Shown here: piece after piece, positions 16,513-26,941 of the stretch
Layout: the number at the start of each line of letters is the position of its first letter
How positions within the stretch are numbered: position 1 is the stretch's first letter
Assembly (NCBI RefSeq): GCF_001431505.1
Contig: NZ_LDJP01000030.1
Span: 1 to 41,770, forward strand
Source: Stenotrophomonas daejeonensis
Lineage (GTDB): Bacteria; Pseudomonadota; Gammaproteobacteria; Xanthomonadales; Xanthomonadaceae
Length of the DNA: 41,770 nucleotides
Direction: 5' to 3'
Program-made: the position numbers and the translations under genes
Notes under the pieces: model-generated
Database searches by the model: none
Seen by the model: only the letters and a program-made list of their open reading frames with translations
What the model was told of the DNA's origin: nothing

Positions 16513-17163
16513 CTAGAGGATCTGCGCCGTTACCGAGACGAAGTGGCAGACGCTGCCGGCGATGACGAACAGGTGCCAGATGGCGTGCGAATAGCGCACC
16601 GATTCGCGGTGGTAGAAATACGTGCCCAGCGTGTAGAACACGCCGCCGGTGAACAGCCAGCCGAGGGTGAAGCCATCCAGTTCGCGCCACATCGGCTTGA
16701 TCGCCACGATCACCAGCCAGCCCATTGCGATGTAGATCAGCGTCGAAAGGCGCTTGAGGCGGCCGGTGTAGAACAGCTTGAACACCACCCCGGCCACGGC
16801 CAGCGTCCAGATCGCGGCGAACAGCCCCCAGCCCCACGGGCCGCGCAGACCGATCAGGGTGAACGGCGTGTAGGTGCCGGCGATCAGGATGTAGATCGCG
16901 CAGTGGTCGAAGATCTTCAGCCGGCCCTTGGCGACCGGGTGCTGGATGGCGTGGTACAGCGTGGAGGCGGTGTAGAGCAGCAATAGTGCGACGCCGAAGA
17001 CGATGGCGCTGGCCAGCTGCCAGCCGTCGCCGTAGATCGCGGCCAGCGTTATCAGCACTGCGCCTGCGCCCAGTGCAGTGACCGCACCGAGGCCGTGGGT
17101 GAGGGCGCTGGCGATTTCCTCGCGGATGTCGGCGACGCGCTGTTGCAGACTGGAAGGAGGCAT
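16513..17163 (-). CDS. Hemolysin III / PAQR-family membrane protein
   Basis: A 216-residue protein with seven predicted membrane segments. The family features are EEIASALTHGLGAVTALGAG at the N-terminus, STLYHAI (first conserved His) in the second segment, FDHCAIYILIAGTYTPF, and the C-terminal FYHRESVRYSHAIWHLFVIAGSVCHF (parts: YSHAIWHLF, CHF). The family's zinc-binding histidines are thus present. Despite the name, the bacterial function is not cell lysis in any proven general sense; links to membrane lipid or fatty-acid homeostasis have been suggested for relatives. Start at 17163 (MPPSSLQQR); earlier in-frame ATGs would add about 25 residues with no good ribosome site. Confidence 0.88.
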   Translation of the reverse strand: MPPSSLQQRVADIREEIASALTHGLGAVTALGAGAVLITLAAIYGDGWQLASAIVFGVALLLLYTASTLYHAIQHPVAKGRLKIFDHCAIYILIAGTYTPFTLIGLRGPWGWGLFAAIWTLAVAGVVFKLFYTGRLKRLSTLIYIAMGWLVIVAIKPMWRELDGFTLGWLFTGGVFYTLGTYFYHRESVRYSHAIWHLFVIAGSVCHFVSVTAQIL

Positions 17164-17242
17164 GGCGGGCACGTTACCGCAACGCAGCATGCGGCGCATC
17201 CCTACGCCGGCGGGGGATTCTGGATGGTGGGACAGCATGCCC

Positions 17243-17316
17243 GGTAGCGCCCGACCGTTGGTCGGGCGGCGAGGATTTCAGCAGGCTGATGGATCGTGCC
17301 GACCAACGGTCGGCAC
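17243..17316. repeat. Convergent pair of SMAG-like REP units
   Basis: Unit one (17243-17267) is GGTAG plus palindrome GCCCGACCGTTGGTCGGGC. Unit two (17296-17316) is GTGCCGACCAACGGTCGGCAC in the opposite orientation. These match the style of Stenotrophomonas SMAG repeats, which supports the genus suggestion. A further short palindrome (17335-17350) precedes the prfC stop. Confidence 0.7.
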
Positions 17317-17360
17317 CCACCGCATGTCCGCAGGGCGCACCTCGGTGCGCTTCTGCGCGA

Positions 17361-18965
<1,605 letters not shown>

Positions 18966-19022
18966 GGCGGCTGCGCCTGCGACGGGCGCGCTGAGGGAAG
19001 GGAAGCCGGCGATTATAGCGGG

Positions 19023-19847
19023 TCAGGGCAGGGCGCCTGTTTCCCGTGGAAAGCGCAGCTCGCCCTGCGGGCCGGCCATGCGGAACGGGATCGAGGCCAG
19101 CGCCAGCCCGGTGTTGGCCTGCACCGCGAAGTGCAGGTGCGGGCCACTGCTGCGGCCGCTGTTGCCGGAGCGGGCGAGCGCCTGCCCGGCCTCCACGTGC
19201 TGGCTGGGGCGCACGCGAAAACTGCCGGCTTGCAGGTGGGCGTACACGGCCATGCTGCCGTCGGCGTGCAGCACCCGCAGCAGGCTGCCGTCGTCCGGGG
19301 CGTCTTCCACCGCCTGCATCACCGTGCCGGCGCGCGCGGCGAGGACCGGCGTGCCCTCGGCCAGCGGGAAATCGACGGCATGGCGGTTCTGCGCGTCGGT
19401 GTGGCTGTAATGGCCGCCGAAGCCCTGGCTCACGCGCACGCGCATGGCGTCGAACGGCAGGCGGTAGAGGTGGTCGTCGGGACGGGCGGCCGGGTCGCCG
19501 GGGAAGGCGTCGAGCAGCCAACGGACCGGGCCGGCCCCGTCGTCGCGCCAGAGCAGTTCGCGTTGCTCGCCGGCGGCCAGCAGTGTCGCCGGCGCGGCCT
19601 CGCCGCCGCTGGCGGCGTCGCGCAGCCGGACCTGCACCGGGCCGGCCAGCAGGTTGCGTACCCGTGCCGAGTGGCCGCTGCCGCGCACCTGCAGCTGCAG
19701 GAGGACGAAGCGGGTGTCGTGGCGGGTTTCCGCAGCAGGTGCCGTACCCGCCAGCCCCCAGCCCTGCCGCCATTGCGGACCGGACGCGCCGCCGGAGGCC
19801 GGCAGTACGAGCAACGCGGACAGGAACAGGAACGGCAGCCGGGGCAT
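19023..19847 (-). CDS. Exported M23 (LytM-type) peptidoglycan endopeptidase
   Basis: A 274-residue protein with a signal peptide (MPRLPFLFLSALLVLPASGG), a middle domain of about 110 residues and a C-terminal M23 zinc endopeptidase domain. Zinc-site motifs are visible: HAVDFPLAEGTPVLAARAG (His and Asp ligands, near residue 160) and GPHLHFAV (HxH, near residue 242), with the supporting VYAHLQ His. All catalytic residues are present, so it is expected to cut peptidoglycan cross-links or to remodel the wall. The frame stays open to 20168, but that extension runs antisense through the SAM riboswitch and has no signal peptide. The ATG at 19847 gives a canonical exported protein. Confidence 0.88.
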   Translation of the reverse strand: MPRLPFLFLSALLVLPASGGASGPQWRQGWGLAGTAPAAETRHDTRFVLLQLQVRGSGHSARVRNLLAGPVQVRLRDAASGGEAAPATLLAAGEQRELLWRDDGAGPVRWLLDAFPGDPAARPDDHLYRLPFDAMRVRVSQGFGGHYSHTDAQNRHAVDFPLAEGTPVLAARAGTVMQAVEDAPDDGSLLRVLHADGSMAVYAHLQAGSFRVRPSQHVEAGQALARSGNSGRSSGPHLHFAVQANTGLALASIPFRMAGPQGELRFPRETGALP

Positions 19848-19928
19848 GGCGGGTCGGGGAGCGGGGACGCGCGGATTATGCCGGGGTGGTTGCATCGGAA
19901 ACTCCATCGCTCCATCCGAATAAAGAGA

Positions 19929-19957
19929 TTGACACTGGCGAAAGGGGCTGGCATCGT
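19929..19957 (+). promoter_or_regulatory. Promoter of the metX-metB-hom operon
   Basis: Consensus -35 TTGACA (19929-19934), 17-bp spacer and a poor -10 CATCGT (19952-19957). The predicted transcript start is about where the riboswitch begins. Confidence 0.5.
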
Positions 19958-19963
19958 GGCGCC

Positions 19964-20079
19964 ACCATCGAGACCGGCAGAGGGACAGGCCCTTTGAAGC
20001 CGGGGCAACCAGCAGACGCGAAAGCGCCTGTGCTTGGTGCCAAATCCTGCGGTGACCTCTGTGTCCGCCGAAAGATGGT
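19964..20079 (+). promoter_or_regulatory. SAM-I (S-box) riboswitch
   Basis: The conserved core is readable: CGAGA, then GCAGAGGGACAGGCCC followed by TTTGAAGCCGGGGCAACC, later GGTGCCAAATCCTGCGG and CCGAAAGATGGT. P1 closes with ACCATC (19964-19969) against GATGGT (20074-20079). S-adenosylmethionine binding would shut the operon when methionine is plentiful. No T-rich terminator follows before the metX ATG at 20149, so control may be translational. An 8-nt segment CTCGATGG (20119-20126) is exactly complementary to CCATCGAG (19965-19972), the 5' side of P1, and could form the alternative pairing. Confidence 0.9.
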
Positions 20080-20148
20080 TCGATCCGTGCCACGCACGGC
20101 GAACACGGGCCCGCGAAGCTCGATGGCTGCTCCTCACCGGATACCGCC

Positions 20149-21177
20149 ATGCGTTTCGCCACTGCCACCGCCGCCCGAGAATTCCCGGCCGTCCCCCTCG
20201 ACAGCGCCCCGCGCGCGCTTCCCGCCGTGCGCGGGGAAATCGAGCTGCGGCTGGCGATGCGCCATGCCGGCGAGCGCAGCCTGCGCCTGCGCTACGAGCT
20301 GGTGGGCGCGGCCGAGGCGCCGGTGGTGCTGGTGGCCGGCGGCATCTCCGCGCACCGCCACGTCGCGGCCAATGCGGTGTTCGACGAGAAGGGCTGGGCC
20401 GAAGGGCTGGTCGGCGTCGGCCGCGCGCTGGACCCGCAGCGCCGTCGCCTGCTCGGTTTCGACTTCATCGGCGCCGACGGCGAGCTGGACGTGCCCATCG
20501 ACACCGCCGACCAGGCCGAGGCCGTTGCCCTGCTGCTCGATGCGCTGGGCATCGAGCGCCTGCACGGCTACGTCGGCTATTCCTATGGCGCGCTGGTCGG
20601 CATGCAACTGGCCATCCGCCATCCGCAGCGGCTGCACAGGCTGGTCGCGGTCAGCGGTGCGCACCGCCCGCATCCCTATGCCTCGGCGTGGCGTGCGCTG
20701 CAACGCCGCGCGGTGGCGCTGGGCCAGCTGCAGTGCGCCGAAACCCACGGGCTGGCGCTGGCCCGCCAGTTCGCCATGCTCAGCTACCGCACGCCGGAAG
20801 AATTCGGCGAACGCTTCGACGCCGCTCCGGAAGTGGTCAACGGCCGCGTGCGCGTGGCCGCCGAGGACTACCTCGACGCCGCCGGCGCGCAATACGTCGC
20901 CCGCACCCGCGTCAATGCCTACCTGCGCCTGTCCGAATCCATCGACCTGCACCGCATCGACCCGGCCGCCATCGACGTGCCGACGCTGGTGGTCGCCGTC
21001 GAGGGCGACCGGCTGGTGCCGCTGTCCGACCTCGTCTCGCTGGTCGAGGGGCTGGGCACGCGCGGCAGCCTGCGCGTGCTGCGCTCGCCCTATGGCCACG
21101 ACGCCTTCCTCAAAGAAACCGATCGCATCGACGCGATCCTCGCCAACGCCCTGAGCCTTCCCGGAGAAACCGCATGA
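20149..21177 (+). CDS. metX: Homoserine O-acyltransferase, MetX family
   Basis: A 342-residue alpha/beta-hydrolase-fold acyltransferase. It activates homoserine with acetyl- or succinyl-CoA, the first committed step of methionine synthesis. The nucleophile elbow is GYSYG with Ser145. The acid is in VAVEGDRLVP (near residue 283), and the catalytic His is in YGHDAFLKE (near 319). The oxyanion region is VAGGISAHRHV. In Xanthomonadaceae, MetX-type enzymes often use succinyl-CoA; which one this is cannot be told by eye. It is the first gene behind the SAM-I riboswitch, and its stop overlaps the metB start (ATGA at 21174-21177). The start lacks a strong Shine-Dalgarno, which fits riboswitch-controlled initiation. 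Confidence 0.9.
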   Translation: MRFATATAAREFPAVPLDSAPRALPAVRGEIELRLAMRHAGERSLRLRYELVGAAEAPVVLVAGGISAHRHVAANAVFDEKGWAEGLVGVGRALDPQRRRLLGFDFIGADGELDVPIDTADQAEAVALLLDALGIERLHGYVGYSYGALVGMQLAIRHPQRLHRLVAVSGAHRPHPYASAWRALQRRAVALGQLQCAETHGLALARQFAMLSYRTPEEFGERFDAAPEVVNGRVRVAAEDYLDAAGAQYVARTRVNAYLRLSESIDLHRIDPAAIDVPTLVVAVEGDRLVPLSDLVSLVEGLGTRGSLRVLRSPYGHDAFLKETDRIDAILANALSLPGETA

Positions 21178-22421
21178 GCCTGTCCAACGCTTCCGACGTG
21201 TCCTGTTGCCGCGCCACCGCCGCGGTGCGCGCCGGCATCGACCGCGATACCGCCTTTGGCGCGGTGACGCCGCCGATCGTGCTGTCGTCCAACTTCAGCT
21301 TCGATGGCTTCGGCAACAAGCGCCAGTACGACTACACCCGCAGCGGCAACCCCACCCGCGACCTGCTGGGCGAGGCGCTGGCCGAACTGGAAGGCGGCGC
21401 CGGTGGCGTCATCACCTCCACCGGCATGGGCGCGATCAACCTGGTGCTCAACGCGCTGCTGCAGCCGGGCGACAAGCTGGTGGTGCCGCACGACGCCTAC
21501 GGCGGCAGCTGGCGCCTGTTCAACGCGCTGGCGACCAAGGGCCATTTCGAGCTGATCACCGCCGACCTGACCCAGCCGCAGTCGCTGGCCGACGCGCTGG
21601 CGCAGTCGCCGGCGCTGGTGCTGGTGGAAACCCCGTCCAACCCGCTGCTGCGCATCACCGACCTGCGCTTCGTCATCGACGCCGCGCACAAGGCCGGGGC
21701 CAAGGTGGTGGTGGACAACACCTTCCTGTCGCCGGCGCTGCAGAACCCGATCGCCTTCGGCGCCGACGTCGTGCTGCATTCGACCACCAAGTACGTCAAC
21801 GGCCACAGTGACGTGGTCGGTGGCGCGGTGATCGCGCGCGACGCCGAACTGCACCAGCAGCTGACGTGGTGGGCCAACGCGCTGGGCCTGACCGGCTCGC
21901 CGTTCGATGCCTTCCTGACCCTGCGCGGCCTGCGCACGCTGGATGCGCGCCTGCGCGTGCATCAGGAAAACACCCGCGCGCTGGTCGATGTGCTGGCCGC
22001 CAGCGATGCGGTCGCCAAGGTCTATTACCCCGGCTTGGAGTCGCATCCCGGCCATGCCGTGGCCGCGCGCCAGCAGAAGGGCTTCGGCGCCATGCTGTCC
22101 TTCGAGCTGGCCGAGTGCGCCGGCGCCGATCCGCAGGCGGCGGTGCGCGCCTTCGTCGACGGCCTGCGCTACTTCACCCTGGCCGAGTCGCTGGGCGGCG
22201 TGGAAAGCCTGGTCGCGCACCCGGCGACCATGACCCATGCGGCGATGACCGCCGAAGCGCGGGCCAAGGCCGGCATCAGCGATGGCCTGCTGCGCCTGTC
22301 CGTCGGCATCGAGGCCAGCGAGGACCTGGTGGCCGACCTGCAGGCCGGGCTGGCGCGGGCCGCGCAGGTGCTGGCCGATGCCGGCAATGGCGGGGCCGCA
22401 CGCAAAACGGTGGAGGCGTGA
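21174..22421 (+). CDS. metB: Cystathionine gamma-synthase-type PLP enzyme
   Basis: A 415-residue Cys/Met-metabolism PLP-dependent enzyme. The PLP lysine is K206 in LHSTTKYVNGHSDVVGG. The phosphate- and substrate-binding YTRSGNPTRDLLGEAL (near residue 54) and TSTGMGAINLV, and the C-terminal SLGGVESLVAHPATMTHA motif, are all conserved. It joins activated homoserine with cysteine to cystathionine, or with sulfide to homocysteine; closely related sulfhydrylases cannot be excluded. Position between metX and hom supports the methionine role. GGAGA is 6 nt before the ATG, which overlaps the metX stop. Its own stop overlaps the GTG of hom. Confidence 0.92.
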   Translation: MSLSNASDVSCCRATAAVRAGIDRDTAFGAVTPPIVLSSNFSFDGFGNKRQYDYTRSGNPTRDLLGEALAELEGGAGGVITSTGMGAINLVLNALLQPGDKLVVPHDAYGGSWRLFNALATKGHFELITADLTQPQSLADALAQSPALVLVETPSNPLLRITDLRFVIDAAHKAGAKVVVDNTFLSPALQNPIAFGADVVLHSTTKYVNGHSDVVGGAVIARDAELHQQLTWWANALGLTGSPFDAFLTLRGLRTLDARLRVHQENTRALVDVLAASDAVAKVYYPGLESHPGHAVAARQQKGFGAMLSFELAECAGADPQAAVRAFVDGLRYFTLAESLGGVESLVAHPATMTHAAMTAEARAKAGISDGLLRLSVGIEASEDLVADLQAGLARAAQVLADAGNGGAARKTVEA

Positions 22422-23482
22422 GCGCCTGTCTGAACGAGGTGCAGGTGGCGCAGCCGCGACTGCTGCTGCTCGGCACCGGTACGGTCGGCTCGGCCTTCGT
22501 CGCGCGCTACCAGGCATTGCGGCAGCGGCCGCTGGCGTTGCCCAGCCTTGAGATCGTCGCCAATTCGCGCATCGCGCTGGCCTGCACCGATGCGCCGGAC
22601 GCGGCGTTGGCGCAGGCGCGCGACGCGCAGGGCGGCGGCGCGCAACAGCGCCGGGAAATCGGCCGCCTGCATGCCGGCGACATCGTCGTCGATGCCACCG
22701 CCAGCGAGGACGTGGCCGCCGAGCATGCGCAGTGGCTGGCGCAGGGCGTCCACGTGGTCACCGCCAACAAGCTGGGTAACGGCACCACGCTGGCACGCGC
22801 ACGGCGGATCGACGGCATCGTCGCCTCCGGCGCCGCGTGCTATGGCGATGCGGCCACCGTCGGCGCCGGCCTGCCGCTGCTGTCGAGCATCCGCGCGCTG
22901 GTGGCCGGCGGCGACCATATCCATGCGATAGAGGGCGTGCTGTCCGGCTCGCTGGCATGGCTGTTCCACCGCTTCGACGGCAGCCAGCCGTTCTCGGCCT
23001 GCGTGCGCGAAGCGGCGGCGGCCGGCTACACCGAGCCGGACCCGCGCATCGACCTGTCCGGCGAGGACGTGCGCCGCAAGCTGCTGATCCTCGCCCGTGC
23101 CGCCGGCGTGGCGCTGGAGCCGGCGCAGGTGCAGGTCGAATCGCTGGTGCCGCCGGCACTGGCTGCGCTGCCTGCGGCGCAGGTCGGTGCGGAACTGGAG
23201 CAACTGGACGCGCCGCTGCACGAAAGGCTGCGGCAGGCGCGCGGGCAGGGGCAGGTGCTGTGCTTCGTCGGTCGTTTCGACATGCGCGGGGCCAGCGTCG
23301 GCCTTTGCGCGCTGCCGGCCGACCATCCGCTGGCCGGCGGCCGTGGCACCGACAACCGCGTGGCGATCCACAGCGACCGCTACAGCCGGCAGCCGCTGCT
23401 GATCCAGGGGCCGGGCGCGGGCGCGGAAGTCACCGCGGCGGCGCTGCTGGACGACGTGCTGCGCATCGCCGCGGGCAGGTAG
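22418..23482 (+). CDS. hom: Homoserine dehydrogenase, monofunctional
   Basis: A 354-residue NAD(P)-dependent enzyme converting aspartate semialdehyde to homoserine. The dinucleotide motif is LLGTGTVGSAF (residues about 15-25). The catalytic region is GYTEPDPRIDLSGEDVRRK, with the active Asp and Lys near residues 210-220. Neither an aspartokinase domain nor a C-terminal ACT domain is present, so this copy would lack threonine feedback control; the riboswitch supplies methionine-linked control instead. The GTG start at 22418 overlaps the metB TGA (GTGA) and has GGAGG two bases upstream. A cluster of REP units follows the stop. Confidence 0.92.
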   Translation: MSACLNEVQVAQPRLLLLGTGTVGSAFVARYQALRQRPLALPSLEIVANSRIALACTDAPDAALAQARDAQGGGAQQRREIGRLHAGDIVVDATASEDVAAEHAQWLAQGVHVVTANKLGNGTTLARARRIDGIVASGAACYGDAATVGAGLPLLSSIRALVAGGDHIHAIEGVLSGSLAWLFHRFDGSQPFSACVREAAAAGYTEPDPRIDLSGEDVRRKLLILARAAGVALEPAQVQVESLVPPALAALPAAQVGAELEQLDAPLHERLRQARGQGQVLCFVGRFDMRGASVGLCALPADHPLAGGRGTDNRVAIHSDRYSRQPLLIQGPGAGAEVTAAALLDDVLRIAAGR

Positions 23483-23530
23483 CCCGCTCCGCCGACCTTT
23501 CGTCGCGCCGGGTTTCATCGGGACGACCCC

Positions 23531-23751
23531 ATGCGGGGCGAGCCCCGCATCTACAACAGATGGCCTCGCGACTGGTAGGTGCCGGGCTTGCCCGGCACGG
23601 GGGCTTTCCCGGGACGGCTCCATACGAGGTGAGCTCCGCATCCATGGCAGGTGGCCCCGCATTTCGTAGCGTCGGGTTCGCCCGGCAAAGGGCATTCCCG
23701 AGATTGCCGCCCGCAGGGGAAATGCCCGTGCGGGGCATGCCCCGCACCTAC
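23531..23751. repeat. Cluster of five REP units between convergent genes
   Basis: Units at 23531-23554 (ATGCGGGGC-GA-GCCCCGCAT plus CTAC), 23575-23598 (GTAG head, GTGCCGGGCTTGCCCGGCAC), 23621-23641 (degenerate copy of the first), 23666-23686 (GTAGCGTCGGGTTCGCCCGGC) and 23729-23751 (GTGCGGGGCATGCCCCGCAC plus CTAC). Orientation alternates. They fill the gap between hom and the convergent diguanylate cyclase gene, and probably end both transcripts. The last unit supplies the stop codon of the cyclase gene. Confidence 0.85.
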
Positions 23752-26700
23752 GTGATCGTGCAGCGGGTTTCGCCGTCGAACATTTCCAGCAGGCCGTTTT
23801 CCACCAGCCACCACGGGTCGCCGCTGCTGGCGGTCAGGTCTTCCGGCAACTGCGCGCCTGGCGCCGGGCGGTAGGCGACCCAGCCGTTGCGGCCGCTGCT
23901 CTTGGCGCGGTACAGGGCGCGGTCGGCCAGGGTGACCAGTTGCTCCCAGCCGAGCAGTTGCGGGTAGGCGGGGAACAGCGGGCACTCGATCAGGCCGACC
24001 GACACGGTGATGCGGTGGTGCAGGCCGTTGCCGAGCTCGAAGTCGTGCTCGGCGATGCGGCTGCACAGGCGCTGCCCGATCTGCCCGAGGTCGCCGCGCG
24101 GCAGCGGGCGCAACACCAGCAGGAACTCCTCGCCGCCCCAGCGCGCCACGTAGTCGCCGCTGCGCTTGAGTTCGTTCAGCAGTTGCCCGAGCTGCTCCAG
24201 CACGCGGTCGCCGGCGGCGTGGCCGTGGGTGTCGTTGATCGTCTTGAAGTGGTCCACGTCGAGCAGCGCGAACACCACCGCCTCGCTGCCGTCGCGGTAG
24301 CTTTCGTCGCGCTCGTAGAAGGCCAGGTCGGCGGGGATCTGCTGGGCCAGGTAGCGCCGGTTGTGCAGGCCGGTGAGCGGGTCGGTGAAGCTGATGACTT
24401 CCAGCCGCGCGTTGGCGGCCTGCAGGTCGCGGGTGCGTTCCTGCACCAGCCGCTCCAGTGCGGCGCGCTGGCGCTTGTAGCGGTGCTTCAGGCCGAGGTA
24501 GCCCAGCCATATCGAGCCGGCCAGCAACAGGACCGCCAGCAGCCGGAAGGCCAGGGTTTCGTGCGGGCGCGGCGGGATCTCCAGCTGCAGGCGGGCCATG
24601 CCGGCCTGCGGGTCGCTGCTGCCGAAGTCGGCCACCTCGAAGGTGTAGCGGCCCGGCGGCAGGTTGCTGTAGCTGACCGAGCGCATGGCCGGGCTTTCCG
24701 GCTCGCGCCAGCCGTCGTCGTAGCCGCGCAGGCGGTAGCGCAGCTGCGGGGTGTGCATCGCCTCGAAGGTGGGCAGGGAAAACTCGATGCGCGGGCTGCG
24801 GGCGTTGAGCGGCAGCTGGAACTTGCCGGTACTCGGGTTGACCCACTTACCCTGCACCTGCAGGCCCTCGATGCGCACCTTGCGGGTGAAGGGCTGCTGC
24901 GGGGTAACCACGTCCACCAGCAGGGCGCCGTCGCGGGTGGGCAGCCACAGGCGGCCGTCGCGCAGCAGGCCACGGCTGTTGCCGGAGCCGTTGCAGCACT
25001 TGTCCTGCTGGCCGCCGCCCTGGTCGGCGCCGGAGTTGATGACCATCTGCACCGCCAGCGGGATTTTCGGGTCGGCCAGCGACTGGTCGATCGAGGCCAG
25101 CGGCAGGCGGTAGACGCCCTGCATGCCGGCCACCCACAGGTCGCCGTCCTTCTCGGCCAGGTGGAACGGGATATTGGCCGGCAGGCCGCGGTCGTGGCTC
25201 AGGTGGTGCCAGCGCCGGCCATCGAACACGCGCAGGCTTTCGTCGGTATTGCTGCCGAGCACCCAGCGGCCGTCCTGCAGTTCCAGCAGGGCGGTGACGG
25301 CGATGCCTTCGCCCAGCCCGGTGCCCTCGCCGGTGGCCAGGAGGTGGCCGTCGCGCCATTCGTACAGGCCGTCGTAGGTGCCGACCAGCAGCCGGTTGCC
25401 GCGGGTTTCCAGCACCAGCCGGATGCGTGCGTCGGCCAGCCCGTCCTTCTCATCGTAGTGGGTGAGCCGGTTGTCGGCATCCAGCAGGTACAGCCCCTGG
25501 GTGGTGGCGAACCAGTGGCGGCCGCTGTGGTCGCGGACGATGCCGTTGATCTGCGCGTTGCGCAGCGGGGCCAGCACCGCCGGTTGCTCTACCCTGCCCT
25601 GGCGCAGCACGGCCACGCCGGCTCGGGTGCCGATCCAGGTCTGCTCGCGCTCGGGCAGCAGGCTGTAGGCCTCCGGTTGCGGCAGCTGGGCGCCGCCGAC
25701 GCGGTGCTGGAAGCGCCCGCCCTGCCATTCGTACACGCCGTTGTTGCTGCCGACCCAGATGTTGCCGTCGGGCCCGGCGGCGATCGACCACAGCAGCGGG
25801 TCGTTCAGGCCCTCGGGCTGGCTCAGGCGCCGGGTCCAGCCGTTCCACACGCGGGTGACGCCCTCGATCATGCTGCCCAGCCAGAGGTTGCCGGTGTCGT
25901 CCTCGTGGATGGAGCGAATGGCGATGCTGCCGGCCATGTTCTGGATGCGCTCGGCGGGCATGCCGTCGTGCAGCCGCTGCAGGTATTGCGGGGTCGCCAC
26001 CCACAGGTTGCCGTCGCGGTCGGCGGCCAGGGCCTCCACCGCCTGCGGTGCCTCGCCGGGGCGGTTGCCGGCCGCTTTCCAGGTATGGCCCTGCAGCCGG
26101 AACAGGCCGTGGCGGGTGCCCGCCCACAGCTTGTCGCCGATTTTGGCCAGCGCGGTCACCGAGGTGTCGCGCACCGTGGCCGGCAGTGGATATTTCTCGA
26201 TCCCGTCGCTGGTGACGTGGAAGACGCTGCCGGTGCTGCCGGCCCACAGGCCGTCATCCCCGTGCAGCAGGCTCAGCGTCGGGCCGGGCAGGGCGTGCAG
26301 GCGTCGCAGGTGCTTGTCGGCGACCACGTAGATGCCGTCCGGGCCGGTGACCAGCACCTGCCCGTCGGCTCCCCGGGCCAGTGCGTTGACCGGGAAGCTG
26401 CGTTCGGGCGCGTCGGCGGTGGCGCTGGCGGGAATGGACTGGAAGTGGCCGTCCTCGAACAGCACCAGCCCGCGCGCGGTGCCCACCCACAACCGCTGCG
26501 GCCCATCGGCCTGCAACGCCAGGATGTTGTTGCCCAGCTCCGAGGCGTCGTGCCGGGTGTAGCGCTGGAAGTGCACGCCGTCGAAGCGCGCCAGCCCGGC
26601 CTGGGTGCCGAACCAGAGGTAGCCGGCCGGGTCCTGGGTGATGGCCAGCACGCTGATCTGCGGCAGGCCCTGCTCCACGCCCCAGTTGTCGGTGACGTAG

Positions 26701-26765
26701 TCGCGGAACGGCTTGTCCGGGTCCAGCGCGGCCGCCGGGTGCGCCAGCGACAGCGAAAGGAGCAA
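23748..26765 (-). CDS. Beta-propeller sensor diguanylate cyclase (Reg_prop, Y_Y_Y, GGDEF)
   Basis: A membrane sensor of at least 1005 residues. The periplasmic part has about 12 to 14 'two-component regulator propeller' blades (DPAGYLWFGTQAGLARFDG, DGNLWVATPQYLQRL, and so on) up to about residue 590, with an inserted Gly/Cys segment (GGGQQDKCCNGSGNSRG). A Y_Y_Y domain follows (LRYRLRGYDDGWREPE to LPPGRYTFEV, about 650-715), then one membrane helix (about 730-755), a coiled coil and a GGDEF domain. The active site is GGEEF (877-881) and the inhibitory I-site is intact (R868-S-G-D871), so it should make cyclic di-GMP with product feedback. The only standard start is TTG at 26765, which truncates the signal peptide; a better one begins upstream (see findings). 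The stop lies in a REP unit. Confidence 0.88.
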   Translation of the reverse strand: MLLSLSLAHPAAALDPDKPFRDYVTDNWGVEQGLPQISVLAITQDPAGYLWFGTQAGLARFDGVHFQRYTRHDASELGNNILALQADGPQRLWVGTARGLVLFEDGHFQSIPASATADAPERSFPVNALARGADGQVLVTGPDGIYVVADKHLRRLHALPGPTLSLLHGDDGLWAGSTGSVFHVTSDGIEKYPLPATVRDTSVTALAKIGDKLWAGTRHGLFRLQGHTWKAAGNRPGEAPQAVEALAADRDGNLWVATPQYLQRLHDGMPAERIQNMAGSIAIRSIHEDDTGNLWLGSMIEGVTRVWNGWTRRLSQPEGLNDPLLWSIAAGPDGNIWVGSNNGVYEWQGGRFQHRVGGAQLPQPEAYSLLPEREQTWIGTRAGVAVLRQGRVEQPAVLAPLRNAQINGIVRDHSGRHWFATTQGLYLLDADNRLTHYDEKDGLADARIRLVLETRGNRLLVGTYDGLYEWRDGHLLATGEGTGLGEGIAVTALLELQDGRWVLGSNTDESLRVFDGRRWHHLSHDRGLPANIPFHLAEKDGDLWVAGMQGVYRLPLASIDQSLADPKIPLAVQMVINSGADQGGGQQDKCCNGSGNSRGLLRDGRLWLPTRDGALLVDVVTPQQPFTRKVRIEGLQVQGKWVNPSTGKFQLPLNARSPRIEFSLPTFEAMHTPQLRYRLRGYDDGWREPESPAMRSVSYSNLPPGRYTFEVADFGSSDPQAGMARLQLEIPPRPHETLAFRLLAVLLLAGSIWLGYLGLKHRYKRQRAALERLVQERTRDLQAANARLEVISFTDPLTGLHNRRYLAQQIPADLAFYERDESYRDGSEAVVFALLDVDHFKTINDTHGHAAGDRVLEQLGQLLNELKRSGDYVARWGGEEFLLVLRPLPRGDLGQIGQRLCSRIAEHDFELGNGLHHRITVSVGLIECPLFPAYPQLLGWEQLVTLADRALYRAKSSGRNGWVAYRPAPGAQLPEDLTASSGDPWWLVENGLLEMFDGETRCTIT

Positions 26766-26941
26766 AGCGGCACACCACCGCTGGATGGTGCGCCGGAATG
26801 GCCGCTGGCAACTGGCAAACGACGGGTCGATCAGGACTCCCCCCGGATCCTTGATGAATGTCAGATTACAACGAGATCGTTAACGGCCTTCGTGCGGGCA
26901 ACTTGAGTGGTATCGGACAAACCCGCATGGCGTGGTCGGCA

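Noticed and set aside
19848..20168. N-terminal extension of the M23 peptidase gene
   Set aside because: It would run antisense through the SAM riboswitch and has no signal peptide, whereas the ATG at 19847 begins one.
23483..23747. Small gene or structured RNA in the hom to cyclase gap
   Set aside because: The sequence is explained by five REP palindromes; no conserved reading frame.
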